Of a stretch of DNA of 64,000 nucleotides, positions 38,041 through 46,565 are shown piece by piece. Position 1 is the first letter of the stretch; each line of letters opens with the position of its first letter. Where the stretch lies: assembly GCA_963799415.1 (NCBI GenBank), contig CAWCXI010000034.1, forward strand, positions 62,001 through 126,000, read 5' to 3'. The translations under genes and the position numbers were made by a program. Below the pieces are notes generated by a model. The model saw only the letters and a program-made list of their open reading frames with translations. It ran no database searches and had not been told where the DNA came from. The stretch comes from JAMXLO01 sp963799415. Its GTDB lineage: Bacteria > Pseudomonadota > Alphaproteobacteria > Acetobacterales > Acetobacteraceae.

Positions 38041-39436
38041 ATGGCCACACACGTCAATGCAGCGGCGCGGCTCGATCGTCTGCCGCTCGGCTCATTCCAC
38101 CGGCGCGTACTGAGGCTCGTCGGTTTGGGCATGTTCTTCGAACTCCTTCGACAACTCGATGATGGCGGGCGTTCTCGCCGCGCTAGTCGCCGGCGGCATG
38201 TCCACCATGGCGCTGAATGCCACCTTCATCTCAGTCACCTTCCTCGGCCTGACGATCGGCGCGGCGACCGCGGGCCTGCTCGGCGACCGGCTTGGCCGCC
38301 GCTTCGCCTATCAGTTCAATCTGCTCATCTTCGGCGGCGCGTCCCTCGTCGCCAGTGTCGCTCCGTCGATGGACTGGCTGGTCGTCATCCGCTGCATCAT
38401 GGGCATCGGTCTCGGCGCCGAGTTCGTCGTCGGTTACGGCATGATCTCCGAATTCGTGCCGCCACGAAGCCGAGGACGCTACACTGCACTGCTCAATCTG
38501 ATCTCCAGTTCCGGCGTGTTCGCGGTATCGCTCACCGGTTTCGCGGTGATCCCCTGGCTCGGCTGGCGCGCGATGTTCGTGATCGGCGGCGTCGGCGCCC
38601 TATGGGTGTGGTGGCTACGCCGCAGCCTGCCGGAATCGCCCCGCTGGCTGGAAGCTGTCGGCCGCTCCGACGAAGCCGACGGCGTGCTGCGGCGCATCGA
38701 ACACGAGGTGGCGCCGGATGGCGTATTGCCGCCGCCCGTCGTCGTCCTGGTTCCATCGTCGCCGCGCCATGTGCCCATCTCGGTGCTGTTCTCGCGCCCG
38801 GTTGTGCGACGGACGCTGCTGGCGATGGCGGTGAACGTCACATGTCTCGTCGGCTCGTACAGCTTTACCGCCTGGATACCGTCGTTCTTCGTCAGGCAGG
38901 GCTTCAGTGTGACGCGCTCACTCGGCTTCACCGCCGCGATGACAGCCGGCACGCTGGCCGGACCTGCGCTCGCCGTGCTCCTCGCGGATCGGATCGGCCG
39001 ACGACGCGGCATCATGCTGGCCGGGATAGGCTGCGCGGTGATCGGCTCTGTGTACCCGTTCCTCATCCTGCCGGTGCCGATCATGTTGTGTGGCTTCCTG
39101 CTCGTGTCTTCGATGTCGCTGTTTCTGGCGCTCGGCCTGGGCGGCTATACGCCGGAGCTGTTCCCCACCGCATATCGCTTCCGCGGCAGCGGCATCGCGC
39201 AGATGACCGGTCGCGCCGCGCTGATCGCCACGCCGTACGCCGTCGTGCCGCTGTTCAACACCTATGGTATCGCCGGCGTGGTCGGCACCATCGCCGCCAT
39301 GTATCTGACGCTCGTCGTGATCATCGCGCTGGCCGGCATCGAGACCAACCAGCGATCGCTTGAATCGCTGGCGCCAGACGCGGAGCCGCCGTCGGGAACC
39401 GCGCGCGTGACGATCCGCGATGAGGCCGCACTGTAG
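38041..39436 (+). CDS. MFS transporter (sugar/aromatic-acid porter type), frame broken once
   Basis: ATG 38041 follows AGAGGAAGGG. The first 35 codons end in GLGMFF; one extra A at 38141-38142 moves the frame to DSFDNSMMAGVLAALVAGG. Twelve membrane segments follow, with the A-motif-like GDRLGRRFAYQFN (loop 2-3) and LADRIGRRRGIMLAG (loop 8-9), SRGRYTALLNLISSSG and ELFPTAYRFRGSGIAQMTGR, typical of the metabolite:H+ symporter/sugar porter branch. Corrected length about 464. The location in a catabolic block suggests uptake of an organic acid; the substrate is unknown. Confidence 0.85.
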
Positions 39437-39447
39437 GAGACTGTCGG

Positions 39448-39522
39448 ATGACCAACACCCCGTTCGAGCGCATCTGGGATCAGCACGTGATCAAGGACTG
39501 GATCAATTGGAGCATATCATGA
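39448..39522 (+). CDS. 24-codon reading frame coupled to the racemase-fold gene
   Basis: ATG 39448 with TAGGAGA upstream, 24 residues (MTNTPFERIWDQHVIKDWIN and WSIS), stop overlapping the next ATG as ATGA. PFERIWDQHVI resembles the extreme N-terminus of aconitase-superfamily large subunits (LeuC-like FEKIWDxHVV). It could be a deletion remnant, or a leader that couples translation of the next gene. Confidence 0.35.
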   Translation: MTNTPFERIWDQHVIKDWINWSIS

Positions 39523-40229
39523 ACCACCATTTCGGCGTGCTGATACCGTCCACCAACACCACGGTGGAGATCGAGTACAGCCGGCTGCTGCCAGCAACTT
39601 TGCAGGCGCATGTCGGCAGGTTGCTGACCAGCGGCACCGGTCCGTTCGCGCCGAGCAAAGATGCAGACGTGGACTATCAGGCGCGACTGCTTGGCACCGC
39701 GAAGGTGGAGGCGATCAGCCTGGCGCAGACCTCCGCCAGCCTGTTCGCCGACGACTACGATGCAGTCACCACGCAGCGCATGAGTGCAGCGGCGGGTGTC
39801 CCAGCAATCACCTCGGCGCAGGCGATCGGCCAGGCGGTGCGTGCGCTGGGCGCGCGAGGCATTGCTCTGGTGTCGCCCTATTCGCCGCCGGTGATCGAGC
39901 GGGCGAAGCACTACTATGAGAGCAAATACGGGCTGCACGTCGTCGCGCTGGAAGGCTTCGCGGCGACCGACTCCTACATGATCGGCACGCTCGGGCCGGA
40001 GAATGCTCGCGACGCGTTCGCGCGGATCGATCGGCCGGAGATCGAGGTTTTCGTAGTCCCAGGCGGCAACTTTCCGACGATGTCGTTCGTGCCGGCATGG
40101 GAGCAGGAGTTCGGTAAGCCCGTGATCACCACAAATCAGGCCGCACTGTGGGCGATGATGGGGATCATGGGCGTGAGCGAACCGTTGCCCGGATTGGGAC
40201 GGCTGCTGGAGGAGATGCCGGCGGGATAA
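39519..40229 (+). CDS. Asp/Glu racemase-superfamily protein (maleate isomerase/AMDase-like) without cysteines
   Basis: 236 residues, ATG 39519. The fold is recognisable: FGVLIPSTNTTVEIEYSRL at the start (the STNT-E block of maleate isomerase/arylmalonate decarboxylase), ISLAQTSASLF near 66-76, ALGARGIALVSPYSPPVIER near 108-127 and GKPVITTNQAALW near 205-217. Family catalysis needs one or two cysteines, but none occurs anywhere in this protein; the two usual positions read AQTS and VPGG. Either the chemistry differs or it is a non-catalytic homolog. It follows the MFS carrier and may be in one operon with it. Confidence 0.78.
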   Translation: MNHHFGVLIPSTNTTVEIEYSRLLPATLQAHVGRLLTSGTGPFAPSKDADVDYQARLLGTAKVEAISLAQTSASLFADDYDAVTTQRMSAAAGVPAITSAQAIGQAVRALGARGIALVSPYSPPVIERAKHYYESKYGLHVVALEGFAATDSYMIGTLGPENARDAFARIDRPEIEVFVVPGGNFPTMSFVPAWEQEFGKPVITTNQAALWAMMGIMGVSEPLPGLGRLLEEMPAG

Positions 40230-40249
40230 CCGAGGCACCCCCTCCCCAA

Positions 40250-40274
40250 CCCTCCCCCGCTTCGCGGGAGAGGG
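40250..40274. terminator. GC-rich palindrome, family B, copy 3, between convergent genes
   Basis: Stem 40250-40260 against 40264-40274 (one mismatch) around TTC, in the 48-base gap between the ends of two convergent genes. The position fits a bidirectional terminator, although no T-run follows. Confidence 0.5.
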
Positions 40275-40277
40275 AGG

Positions 40278-41132
40278 TCAGACCGTGATGTAGCGATGGA
40301 AGAACGCTGCCGCCGGGGCAAATGAACCGGCGCCCGCCTTCTTCGCATTGTCGACATACAGCAGATCTATCTCGCCGCCCGCCTTGCGATAGTTGTTCAC
40401 AAACCGCTGCGGCTCATGTTCCGGGCCCGCATAGTCCGGATCGTGATAGTCGTGCACGATGTCGGGCTGGCCCTGGAGCCACAGCGCCGGCGGCATCTGC
40501 ACCTTCTCGCCCCGCTCCAGGAGCAGGATCGGGTTGCCCTCGGCCATCGCCGCTTCGTTCTTCCAATACGTCTCGTGCCGTTGCGGTATGCTGCCGACCC
40601 ATGCCGGTGGATTGGCGGAATTGCGCGCCTTCAACGCATGGCGATAGCGTGACAGCGGGCTGATCACCGGCCACAGCATGGCCACCGCGCGCACCGTCGC
40701 ATCCACCGACGGTGCCGATGACGGCAACTGGATCGCCGCATAGCGCGGATCGCTCGGCCGCATCGCCGCCAGCATGCCGAGATGCCCACCGCTCGACTGG
40801 CCCGCGATGCCGATCAGGTCGGCGCGCGTGTTCAGATCGGACGCGTGTGCCTTGGCCCAGCGGATCGCATAGTTGATGTCGGCAAGCGACGTCGGATAGC
40901 CGTCTTCCGCATGGCGGAAATCGATCGCCATCACCGCCAGTCCGGCGCGCGCAAAACCCTCGGCGTAGATCTGGCACTCGTTCAGGTCGCCGTTGCACCA
41001 GGCGCCGCCATGCACCTCGATGATCGCCGGAAACGGCCCCTTGCCCTGCGGCTTGAACAGCCGCGCCATGAATTTCCGGTCTCCGTGCCGGAGGTATTCG
41101 ACGTCCTGCGTGGTATATTCGAAGGTCGGCAT
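40278..41132 (-). CDS. alpha/beta hydrolase (esterase/lipase, HGG type)
   Basis: 284 residues, ATG 41132 after AGGAGGAG. Oxyanion motif IIEVHGGAWCNGD near residue 38-50, nucleophile elbow GIAGQSSGGHLG near 107-118 (Ser in GQSSG), then a long insertion and a C-terminal YKAGGEIDLL-type strand. This resembles the hormone-sensitive-lipase/carboxylesterase branch. It is cytoplasmic (no signal). It is the last gene of the Rieske-Lin0512-Lin0512-hydrolase unit, separated from the preceding gene by 40 bases that contain a hairpin, so it may hydrolyse an ester or amide product of the oxygenase; this link is inference. Confidence 0.82.
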   Translation of the reverse strand: MPTFEYTTQDVEYLRHGDRKFMARLFKPQGKGPFPAIIEVHGGAWCNGDLNECQIYAEGFARAGLAVMAIDFRHAEDGYPTSLADINYAIRWAKAHASDLNTRADLIGIAGQSSGGHLGMLAAMRPSDPRYAAIQLPSSAPSVDATVRAVAMLWPVISPLSRYRHALKARNSANPPAWVGSIPQRHETYWKNEAAMAEGNPILLLERGEKVQMPPALWLQGQPDIVHDYHDPDYAGPEHEPQRFVNNYRKAGGEIDLLYVDNAKKAGAGSFAPAAAFFHRYITV

Positions 41133-41150
41133 TGGACTTTACTCCTCCTG

Positions 41151-41171
41151 TGGCCGGGCTCGACCCGGCCA
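41151..41171. repeat. intergenic palindrome, family A, copy 1
   Basis: TGGCCGGG (41151-41158) paired with CCCGGCCA (41164-41171), loop CTCGA. It is of the same type as the hairpins at 60844 and 62155. It lies within the operon just ahead of the hydrolase ribosome site, so it could tune expression of that gene. Confidence 0.6.
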
Positions 41172-41172
41172 T

Positions 41173-41526
41173 CTACCTGCTGCTAGCCTGCGGCAGATCG
41201 AGCCGGACCGCAACGGCGGCCGACGCGATCACCGCCACGTCGCTCGACGTCTCGTCCGGAACGTCGAGCCCACCTTTCACTACCTTCACCGTCACCTCGC
41301 CATGCGGCAGCGAAGCCTTCACCGACGCGGTGTCCACCTTGTCCGGCTGCTGCACGCCGATCGTGACCTCCACCTGCATGCGGCGTGAATCCAGGCCGAA
41401 GCTGCGAATGAAGCTGAGCGAGCTGTGGTGCAGGGCATCCTGCACCGCGCGCAACGCGGCCTTGGTGTAGTCGCCGCCATGCAGGTCATTGCCACTGCCC
41501 ATCTCGAGGATGATGCGTTTTGCCAT
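41173..41526 (-). CDS. Lin0512 family protein, copy a
   Basis: 117 residues from ATG 41526 (GGAGG upstream; an earlier in-frame ATG at 41568 lies in the previous gene). MAKRIILEMGSGNDLHGGDY, followed by TKAALRAVQDALHHSSLSFI, and SLPHGEVTVKVVKGGLDVPD match the Lin0512 family (TIGR02058/PF09585), small proteins of unknown function. It is about 40 percent identical by eye to its neighbour 41537-41875 across the whole length, so the two are tandem paralogs and probably form a heteromer. Both sit directly after a Rieske oxygenase gene. Confidence 0.8.
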   Translation of the reverse strand: MAKRIILEMGSGNDLHGGDYTKAALRAVQDALHHSSLSFIRSFGLDSRRMQVEVTIGVQQPDKVDTASVKASLPHGEVTVKVVKGGLDVPDETSSDVAVIASAAVAVRLDLPQASSR

Positions 41527-41536
41527 GGCCGGCCTC

Positions 41537-41875
41537 CTATACGTCCAGCCGCACGACGGCAGCCGCATTGGCGATCACCGTGGAATTGGTGCCGGCGTCG
41601 TTGGGAATTTCCAGCCCACCCTCGACGACGTTCACCGTGCCGGTGCCGTGCGGCAGCACCGCCAGCACCTGCGCCTTGTCCACCAGGTCCGGCTTCGGCA
41701 CGCCGATCGTCACCTCCACGCGCATCGAATCGACATGCAGTCCCGCCGCATCGGCCACGCTCAGCGAGTTGTGCCACAGCGCATCGCGCAGCGCTCGCAC
41801 CGCCGCCTTTGTGTAGTCCGCGCCGCGGATGTCGGTCCCCATGCCGATCTGCAGCACCATGCGTTTCCAGGCCAT
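41537..41875 (-). CDS. Lin0512 family protein, copy b
   Basis: 112 residues from ATG 41875 (GGGGAGGAAG upstream). MAWKRMVLQIGMGTDIRGAD, then YTKAAVRALRDALWHNSLSV and VLPHGTGTVNVVEGGLEIPN are the family landmarks. Ten bases separate it from copy a, and 15 bases separate the oxygenase stop from its start. Conserved polar positions shared by the pair include G-x-D/N-x-H/R-G-x-DYTKAA and the LPHG loop, which may form an active site at a subunit interface. Function unknown. Confidence 0.8.
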   Translation of the reverse strand: MAWKRMVLQIGMGTDIRGADYTKAAVRALRDALWHNSLSVADAAGLHVDSMRVEVTIGVPKPDLVDKAQVLAVLPHGTGTVNVVEGGLEIPNDAGTNSTVIANAAAVVRLDV

Positions 41876-41890
41876 GATCTTCCTCCCCAC

Positions 41891-43171
41891 TCACACCGAC
41901 GTTGGCGCCACACCAGGCCGCGCCGTCAAGGCCTCGCGTGCCGCATCTGCGAACGCCGCATCGCGCGGCAGCACCACGGCAGCCGAGCGCACGCGATGCG
42001 TCGCGGGATCGATGCCCGGTGGCGGCTCGCCCTTCTCCAACGCACGCACCGCCCGCATCAGACGCTGCCGCGCCATGATGATGCCGTTGTCGGTGGAGAG
42101 CAGATGCTCGCGCGACCGGTCCATGATCGGACCCATGCTCTCCTGTAGCGACGCGTCTTGCATGGCGATGCCGGCAACACCGCTATAGGTCGTCCCCGCC
42201 TTCTGCGCCGCTCGATCGATCAGGTAGTCGTTGTCGCGGTTGGCCACCGGTATATACGTGCCGGGAATGGTGCGCGTGTGGATGCCGCGGCCGTCGCGCA
42301 TCGCCTGCACCTCGGCAGCGGTCAGCGCACGCGTCGGGTGATAGTCGAAACTCCACGCCCAGCAGTTCTCGTCGTCGATCGGGATCCAGAAATGCCCGTG
42401 CACCGGATGGTTACCGCGTGGCGGGATCATGGTGAACGACGGCATGCACCACGGCGTGATCCGCCAGTAGTAGCCGTCCTCAGCATTGCGTCGCGCGCCG
42501 ATGAACAGACCGGCGGGCTGATCGACCACCTCGAACACCGGCATCGCGTCGCCCAGGTTGTACTGGTTGCCGCGCGAGCCCACCATCAGCGGATCGGAGC
42601 GGAACGCATCGCGGTGCAGCCACGACACATGGCTGGAATCGATGCCGCCCTCCATCGCCTGCAGCCAGTTGGAGTATTGCAGCCGCTTCGACGTGTAGGT
42701 CTGCTCCGGCGGCACCGTCGCGAACTCGAATTCCGGCAGTCCCGGCTGGTGGTCGGGCGGCCCCATATAGGTCCACAACACCCCGCCCCGCTCCACCAGC
42801 GGATAGGAGCGCAGCTTGATCATCGCGCGGAAGCCGCTTTTCTCCGGCTCCGATGGGATCTCCACGCACTGCCCGGTCACGTCGTATTTCCAGCCATGAT
42901 ACGGACAGCGCAGCCCGCATTCCTCGTTGCGACCGAACCACAGCGACACGCCGCGATGCGCGCAGAATTCGTCCATCAGCCCGTAACGGCCGTGCGTATC
43001 GCGGAACGCGATCAGCTTCTCTGACAGCAGCTGCACGCGCACCGGCGGGCCGTCGTTTTCGGGCAGTTCCTCCGCCAGCAGCGCTGGGATCCAATAGCGG
43101 CGGAACATCTCGCCCATCGGCGTTCCCGCACCAGTGAGCGTGAGCAGTTCGTTCTGTTCCTTGCGAAGCAT
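41891..43171 (-). CDS. Rieske non-heme iron oxygenase, phthalate-4,5-dioxygenase type
   Basis: 426 residues. Rieske [2Fe-2S] ligands: C70 and H72 in EFCAHRGVSLWFG, C89 and H92 in RCPYHGWKYD. Mononuclear iron site: the His pair in GGIDSSHVSWLH near residue 165-176. Length and the opening LTGAGTPMGEMFRRYWIPAL match single-component-type alpha subunits of the phthalate dioxygenase branch that act on aromatic acids, carbamates and other N-heterocycles or remove O-methyl groups. No reductase gene is adjacent, so electrons must come from a distant flavoprotein. First gene of the four-gene unit ending with the hydrolase. Confidence 0.9.
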   Translation of the reverse strand: MLRKEQNELLTLTGAGTPMGEMFRRYWIPALLAEELPENDGPPVRVQLLSEKLIAFRDTHGRYGLMDEFCAHRGVSLWFGRNEECGLRCPYHGWKYDVTGQCVEIPSEPEKSGFRAMIKLRSYPLVERGGVLWTYMGPPDHQPGLPEFEFATVPPEQTYTSKRLQYSNWLQAMEGGIDSSHVSWLHRDAFRSDPLMVGSRGNQYNLGDAMPVFEVVDQPAGLFIGARRNAEDGYYWRITPWCMPSFTMIPPRGNHPVHGHFWIPIDDENCWAWSFDYHPTRALTAAEVQAMRDGRGIHTRTIPGTYIPVANRDNDYLIDRAAQKAGTTYSGVAGIAMQDASLQESMGPIMDRSREHLLSTDNGIIMARQRLMRAVRALEKGEPPPGIDPATHRVRSAAVVLPRDAAFADAAREALTARPGVAPTSV

Positions 43172-43258
43172 GGCAGCCTCCTTCGCGGTCGACCGACCAA
43201 GGCTAGCCCCAGCCGTCGCGACCGCCTAGCGTGCAGCCTCCAACACGCGAGGTGCGCC

Positions 43259-43678
43259 ATGCTCCACTCCGGCGGCTGTCACTGCGGTGTCATCGGCGTC
43301 CGGCTTGAGCTGTCGCGCGCACCTGAACTTATGCCGCTTCGCTCGTGCGCCTGCTCCTTCTGCCGCTCGCACGGCACGCGCACGGTCTCGGACCGCGACG
43401 GCAGCGTGGAGATCACCGCAACCGACCGGTCGCTGGTTGAGCGATATCAGTTCGGCTCGCGCACCGCCGACTACCTGCTCTGCCGCCGCTGCGGCGTCTA
43501 CGTCGGCGCAGTGTGCGAGACCAGCAGCGGCCTGCGCGCGGTCGTCAACGTGAACTGCCTGGATGACCGCGCGGTGTTTAGCCAGACGCCGGCCGCCCCC
43601 GACTACGACGGCGAAGCCACAGACGCGCGCTTGGATCGCCGTGCGACCAACTGGATGCCTGCCACGGTCATCGCCTAA
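43259..43678 (+). CDS. GFA/CENP-V family zinc protein
   Basis: 139 residues, ATG 43259. Zinc ligands of the GFA fold: GGCHCG (C7, C9), CACSFCRSHG near 31-40, and LCRRCGVYVG near 77-86. The family includes proteins first described as glutathione-dependent formaldehyde-activating enzymes, although many lack that activity. The single gene is oriented toward the ABC operon; the two stops overlap by a few bases, so transcription converges. Confidence 0.85.
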   Translation: MLHSGGCHCGVIGVRLELSRAPELMPLRSCACSFCRSHGTRTVSDRDGSVEITATDRSLVERYQFGSRTADYLLCRRCGVYVGAVCETSSGLRAVVNVNCLDDRAVFSQTPAAPDYDGEATDARLDRRATNWMPATVIA

Positions 43679-44649
43679 TGCCGGGGCTGATCGTACAGAT
43701 GGCAGGCGACGAACCGATCTTCCACCGGTGACAGCGCCGGCTCCTGCTGGCCACAGATCGGCATGGCTTGCGGGCAGCGCGGATGAAACCGACAGCCTGA
43801 CGGCGGGTTCAGCGGACTTGGCACCTCTCCCGGCAGAATGATCTCCTCGCGCCGCTCGTCCGGATGGCTCGGCAGCGCGGCGGAAAACAGCGCCGCTGTG
43901 TAGGGATGCTTCGGCGTCTGTGCAATCGTCCGTGCGTCACCGGTTTCGACGATCTTGCCCAGATACATCACCACGATCGTGTGGCTCATGTGCGCGACCG
44001 CGGCGAGATCGTGCGCGATGAACAGGTACGACAGACCCAACTGCTCCTGCAGATCGCACAGCAAATTCAGGATCTGCGCGCGGATCGACACATCGAGCGC
44101 CGAGACCGGCTCGTCCAGCACCACCAGCTTCGGCGACAGCGCAAGGGCCCGCGCGATGGCGATGCGCTGTCGTTGACCGCCGGAGAACTCGTGAGGGAAC
44201 AGATCGGCGGATCTTTCCGGCAACCCCACCAGATCGAGCAGGTTGAGCACGCGTTTACGTACGTCGCTAGTCGTGAGAGTTTCGTTGGTCACCAGCGGCT
44301 CGGCGATGATGTCACAGATGCGCATGCGAGGGCTGAGCGACGCGTACGGGTCCTGGAACACTGCCTGCACTGACTTCCGATAGTGCCGACGGCCGGCAGT
44401 ATCGAGTTCCTGCAAATCACGTCCCTCGAACCGGATGCAGCCGCCTGTAGGGTCCTCCAGGCCAAGCACAAGCCTTGCCGTCGTTGTCTTGCCGCAGCCC
44501 GACTCGCCGACGACACCGAGCGTGCGTCCGCTCTCGATCGCGAACGAAATGTGGTCCACCGCGCGCACCACGCCGCGACTGCCGCCGAACAGTCCCTGCC
44601 GCGCCTGAAAGTGCTTGGTGAGACCTGCAGCCTCCAGCACGACCATCAC
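43675..44649 (-). CDS. dipeptide/oligopeptide ABC transporter ATP-binding protein (DppF/OppF type)
   Basis: 324 residues. Walker A GESGCGKTTTARLVLG near 45, signature SGGQRQRIAIARAL near 158, Walker B LVVLDEPVSALD near 178, switch His in FIAHDL near 212. The C-terminal oligopeptide-transporter extension has HPRCP (cysteine-containing FRFHPRCPQAMPIC type), which marks the DppD/DppF subfamily. Its start overlaps the partner ATPase stop by 4 bases. It powers the importer encoded by the five upstream genes. Confidence 0.92.
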   Translation of the reverse strand: MMVVLEAAGLTKHFQARQGLFGGSRGVVRAVDHISFAIESGRTLGVVGESGCGKTTTARLVLGLEDPTGGCIRFEGRDLQELDTAGRRHYRKSVQAVFQDPYASLSPRMRICDIIAEPLVTNETLTTSDVRKRVLNLLDLVGLPERSADLFPHEFSGGQRQRIAIARALALSPKLVVLDEPVSALDVSIRAQILNLLCDLQEQLGLSYLFIAHDLAAVAHMSHTIVVMYLGKIVETGDARTIAQTPKHPYTAALFSAALPSHPDERREEIILPGEVPSPLNPPSGCRFHPRCPQAMPICGQQEPALSPVEDRFVACHLYDQPRH

Positions 44650-45644
44650 GCCGCTCCACTCTGCATCGCGGCACCGGCCAGCCAGCAGCGCGCCGTTCGT
44701 CCATTGTCGAGGTTCAACTCGGGTGGCGCCTCCTTGCGGCAGCGATCGAACGCGGCCGGACAGCGCGCGGCGAAAGCGCAGCCACGCGGCAGCGCGGACA
44801 GATCCGGCGGCTGGCCCTCAATCGCGGTCAGGCGCTGGCGGCTGTCACTCATGCGTGGAATCGAGTTGAGCAGCGCCTGCGTATACGGATGCACAGGCGC
44901 GTTGAAGATGCGCGACACCGGACCAGACTCAACGACGCGGCCGGCATACATCACCACGAGCTGGTCGCACATCTTGGCCACGATGCCGAGATTGTGCGTG
45001 ATGAAGATCAGTGCCAGCCCATGCTCGCGCTGCAATTCGCGCAGCAGGTTGAGGTACTGCGCCTGGATCGTCAGGTCGAGGCTGGTCGTCGGTTCGTCGG
45101 CAATCAGCAGGCGAGGTTCACACGAGATGCCGATGGCTCCAACGATGCGCTGGCGCATGCCTCCGGACATCTCGTGTGGAAATTGCTTCACACGCGTCTC
45201 GGGCGACGGAATGCGTACGGCCTTCAGAAGATCGCGTGCCCGCTGCCAGGCCGCGGCGCGGCGCACTCCCTCATGCACGCGGATCGGCTCGGCTACCTGA
45301 TTGCCGATGGTGAACAGCGGGTTCAACGAGGCCATCGGATCCTGCAGGATCATCGCGATCCGCTTGCCGCGCACGCGACGCATCTCGGCATCGGATTTGC
45401 GTACCAGGTCCTCGCCCTCGAACCACATCTGCCCGCCGACAATCCGTGCCGCGGTCGGCAGCACGCGCAAAATGCTGAGTGCCAGTGTGCTCTTGCCGGA
45501 ACCTGATTCACCGACGATGCCGACCGTCTCGCCGGGCTGAACGCGCAGCGACACATCATCCACCGCTCGCACGACGCGGGAGCCTCCCGCGGAGACGTAA
45601 TGGGTGGAGAGATTGTCGAGTTCCAGCAGAGGGCGGCCCGGCAT
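44646..45644 (-). CDS. dipeptide/oligopeptide ABC transporter ATP-binding protein (DppD/OppD type)
   Basis: 332 residues from ATG 45644; a GTG at 45701 is also in frame but would overlap the permease gene. Walker A GIVGESGSGKSTLALSIL near 43, signature SGGMRQRIVGAIGI near 155, Walker B LLIADEPTTSLD near 175, FITHNLG near 208 and the C-terminal CAFAARCPAAFDRC cysteine block. It is the partner of the following ATPase gene. The site ahead of the ATG is weak, suggesting coupling to the permease 22 bases upstream. Confidence 0.9.
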   Translation of the reverse strand: MPGRPLLELDNLSTHYVSAGGSRVVRAVDDVSLRVQPGETVGIVGESGSGKSTLALSILRVLPTAARIVGGQMWFEGEDLVRKSDAEMRRVRGKRIAMILQDPMASLNPLFTIGNQVAEPIRVHEGVRRAAAWQRARDLLKAVRIPSPETRVKQFPHEMSGGMRQRIVGAIGISCEPRLLIADEPTTSLDLTIQAQYLNLLRELQREHGLALIFITHNLGIVAKMCDQLVVMYAGRVVESGPVSRIFNAPVHPYTQALLNSIPRMSDSRQRLTAIEGQPPDLSALPRGCAFAARCPAAFDRCRKEAPPELNLDNGRTARCWLAGAAMQSGAA

Positions 45645-45666
45645 GGTCGCCACGCCGCGCCTCGGA

Positions 45667-46560
45667 TCAGAGCTGACGGAGCTGAGGGTCGAGTTTGACA
45701 CGGAGCCAGTCCCCCAGGAGGTTTGCGGAAAGCACCATCAGCATGATGCAGCAGCCGGGCAGCACGGTAAGCCACCAATAGCCAACCATCAGCCCCTGCT
45801 TGCCATCGGACAGCATGAGACCCCATGCGGGCTGTGGCGGCGGAACGCCGACGCCGAGGAAGGATAGCGACGCCTCGGTCACGATGACCACCCCAAGCAT
45901 AAGCGTCGCCAGCACGATCGCCGAGTTGACCACGTTGGGCAGGATATGCCGCCGCATGATCGTCAGCTTCGAGCAGCCCGCCACGACAGCGAGGCGGACG
46001 AATTCGCGTTCCTTCAGCGACAGCACTTCACCGCGCACGACACGTGCGTAGCGGGTCCAATAGACCGCGCCAAGAATGATCACGATGTTCCACATGCTCG
46101 GCCCGACGATGGCGGCGAGGAAAATGGCGAAGGTCAGCGCCGGCAGTGCAAGCCAGGCGTCGGTGATACGCATGACCACCTGGTCCACCCATCCTCCGAT
46201 GTAGCCCGCAAGAATACCAAGAACGGTGCCGATGACGCCGGCGAAGATCACCGCTGTGAAGCCGACAACCATTGATACCCTTGCACCGAAGATAAGCCGT
46301 GACAGCACGTCGCGTCCCAACTGGTCGGTGCCGAGGAGATGATCGGTGCTGCCGCCGGCCTGCCAGAACGGCGGGTGGAAGCGCGCAGTGAGGCTGCCGA
46401 TCTCCGGATTGTGCGGTGCCAGCACATTGGCGAAGATCGCCGTCAGGGCAATGACCACGAGAATGGTGATCGGTATCATCGGGAGGTCGCCCCGCCCAAC
46501 ACCCTTGGCGCGTGGCGGTACGCGCGACGGAAGGCCAATGCTCTCGGTCGTTATGCTCAT
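45667..46560 (-). CDS. dipeptide-type ABC transporter permease (DppC family)
   Basis: 297 residues from ATG 46560 (GGAGA at good distance; GTG 46569 is too close to it). N-terminal cytoplasmic stretch with basic residues, first span IPITILVVIALTAIFANVLA, then HLLGTDQLGRDVLSRLIFGA, a DppC/OppC hallmark, further spans, and the EAA loop ATPase-contact region SLKEREFVRLAVVAGCSK. It pairs with DppB to form the inner membrane channel. Five bases separate it from the dppB-type gene. Confidence 0.92.
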   Translation of the reverse strand: MSITTESIGLPSRVPPRAKGVGRGDLPMIPITILVVIALTAIFANVLAPHNPEIGSLTARFHPPFWQAGGSTDHLLGTDQLGRDVLSRLIFGARVSMVVGFTAVIFAGVIGTVLGILAGYIGGWVDQVVMRITDAWLALPALTFAIFLAAIVGPSMWNIVIILGAVYWTRYARVVRGEVLSLKEREFVRLAVVAGCSKLTIMRRHILPNVVNSAIVLATLMLGVVIVTEASLSFLGVGVPPPQPAWGLMLSDGKQGLMVGYWWLTVLPGCCIMLMVLSANLLGDWLRVKLDPQLRQL

Positions 46561-46565
46561 GGCCG

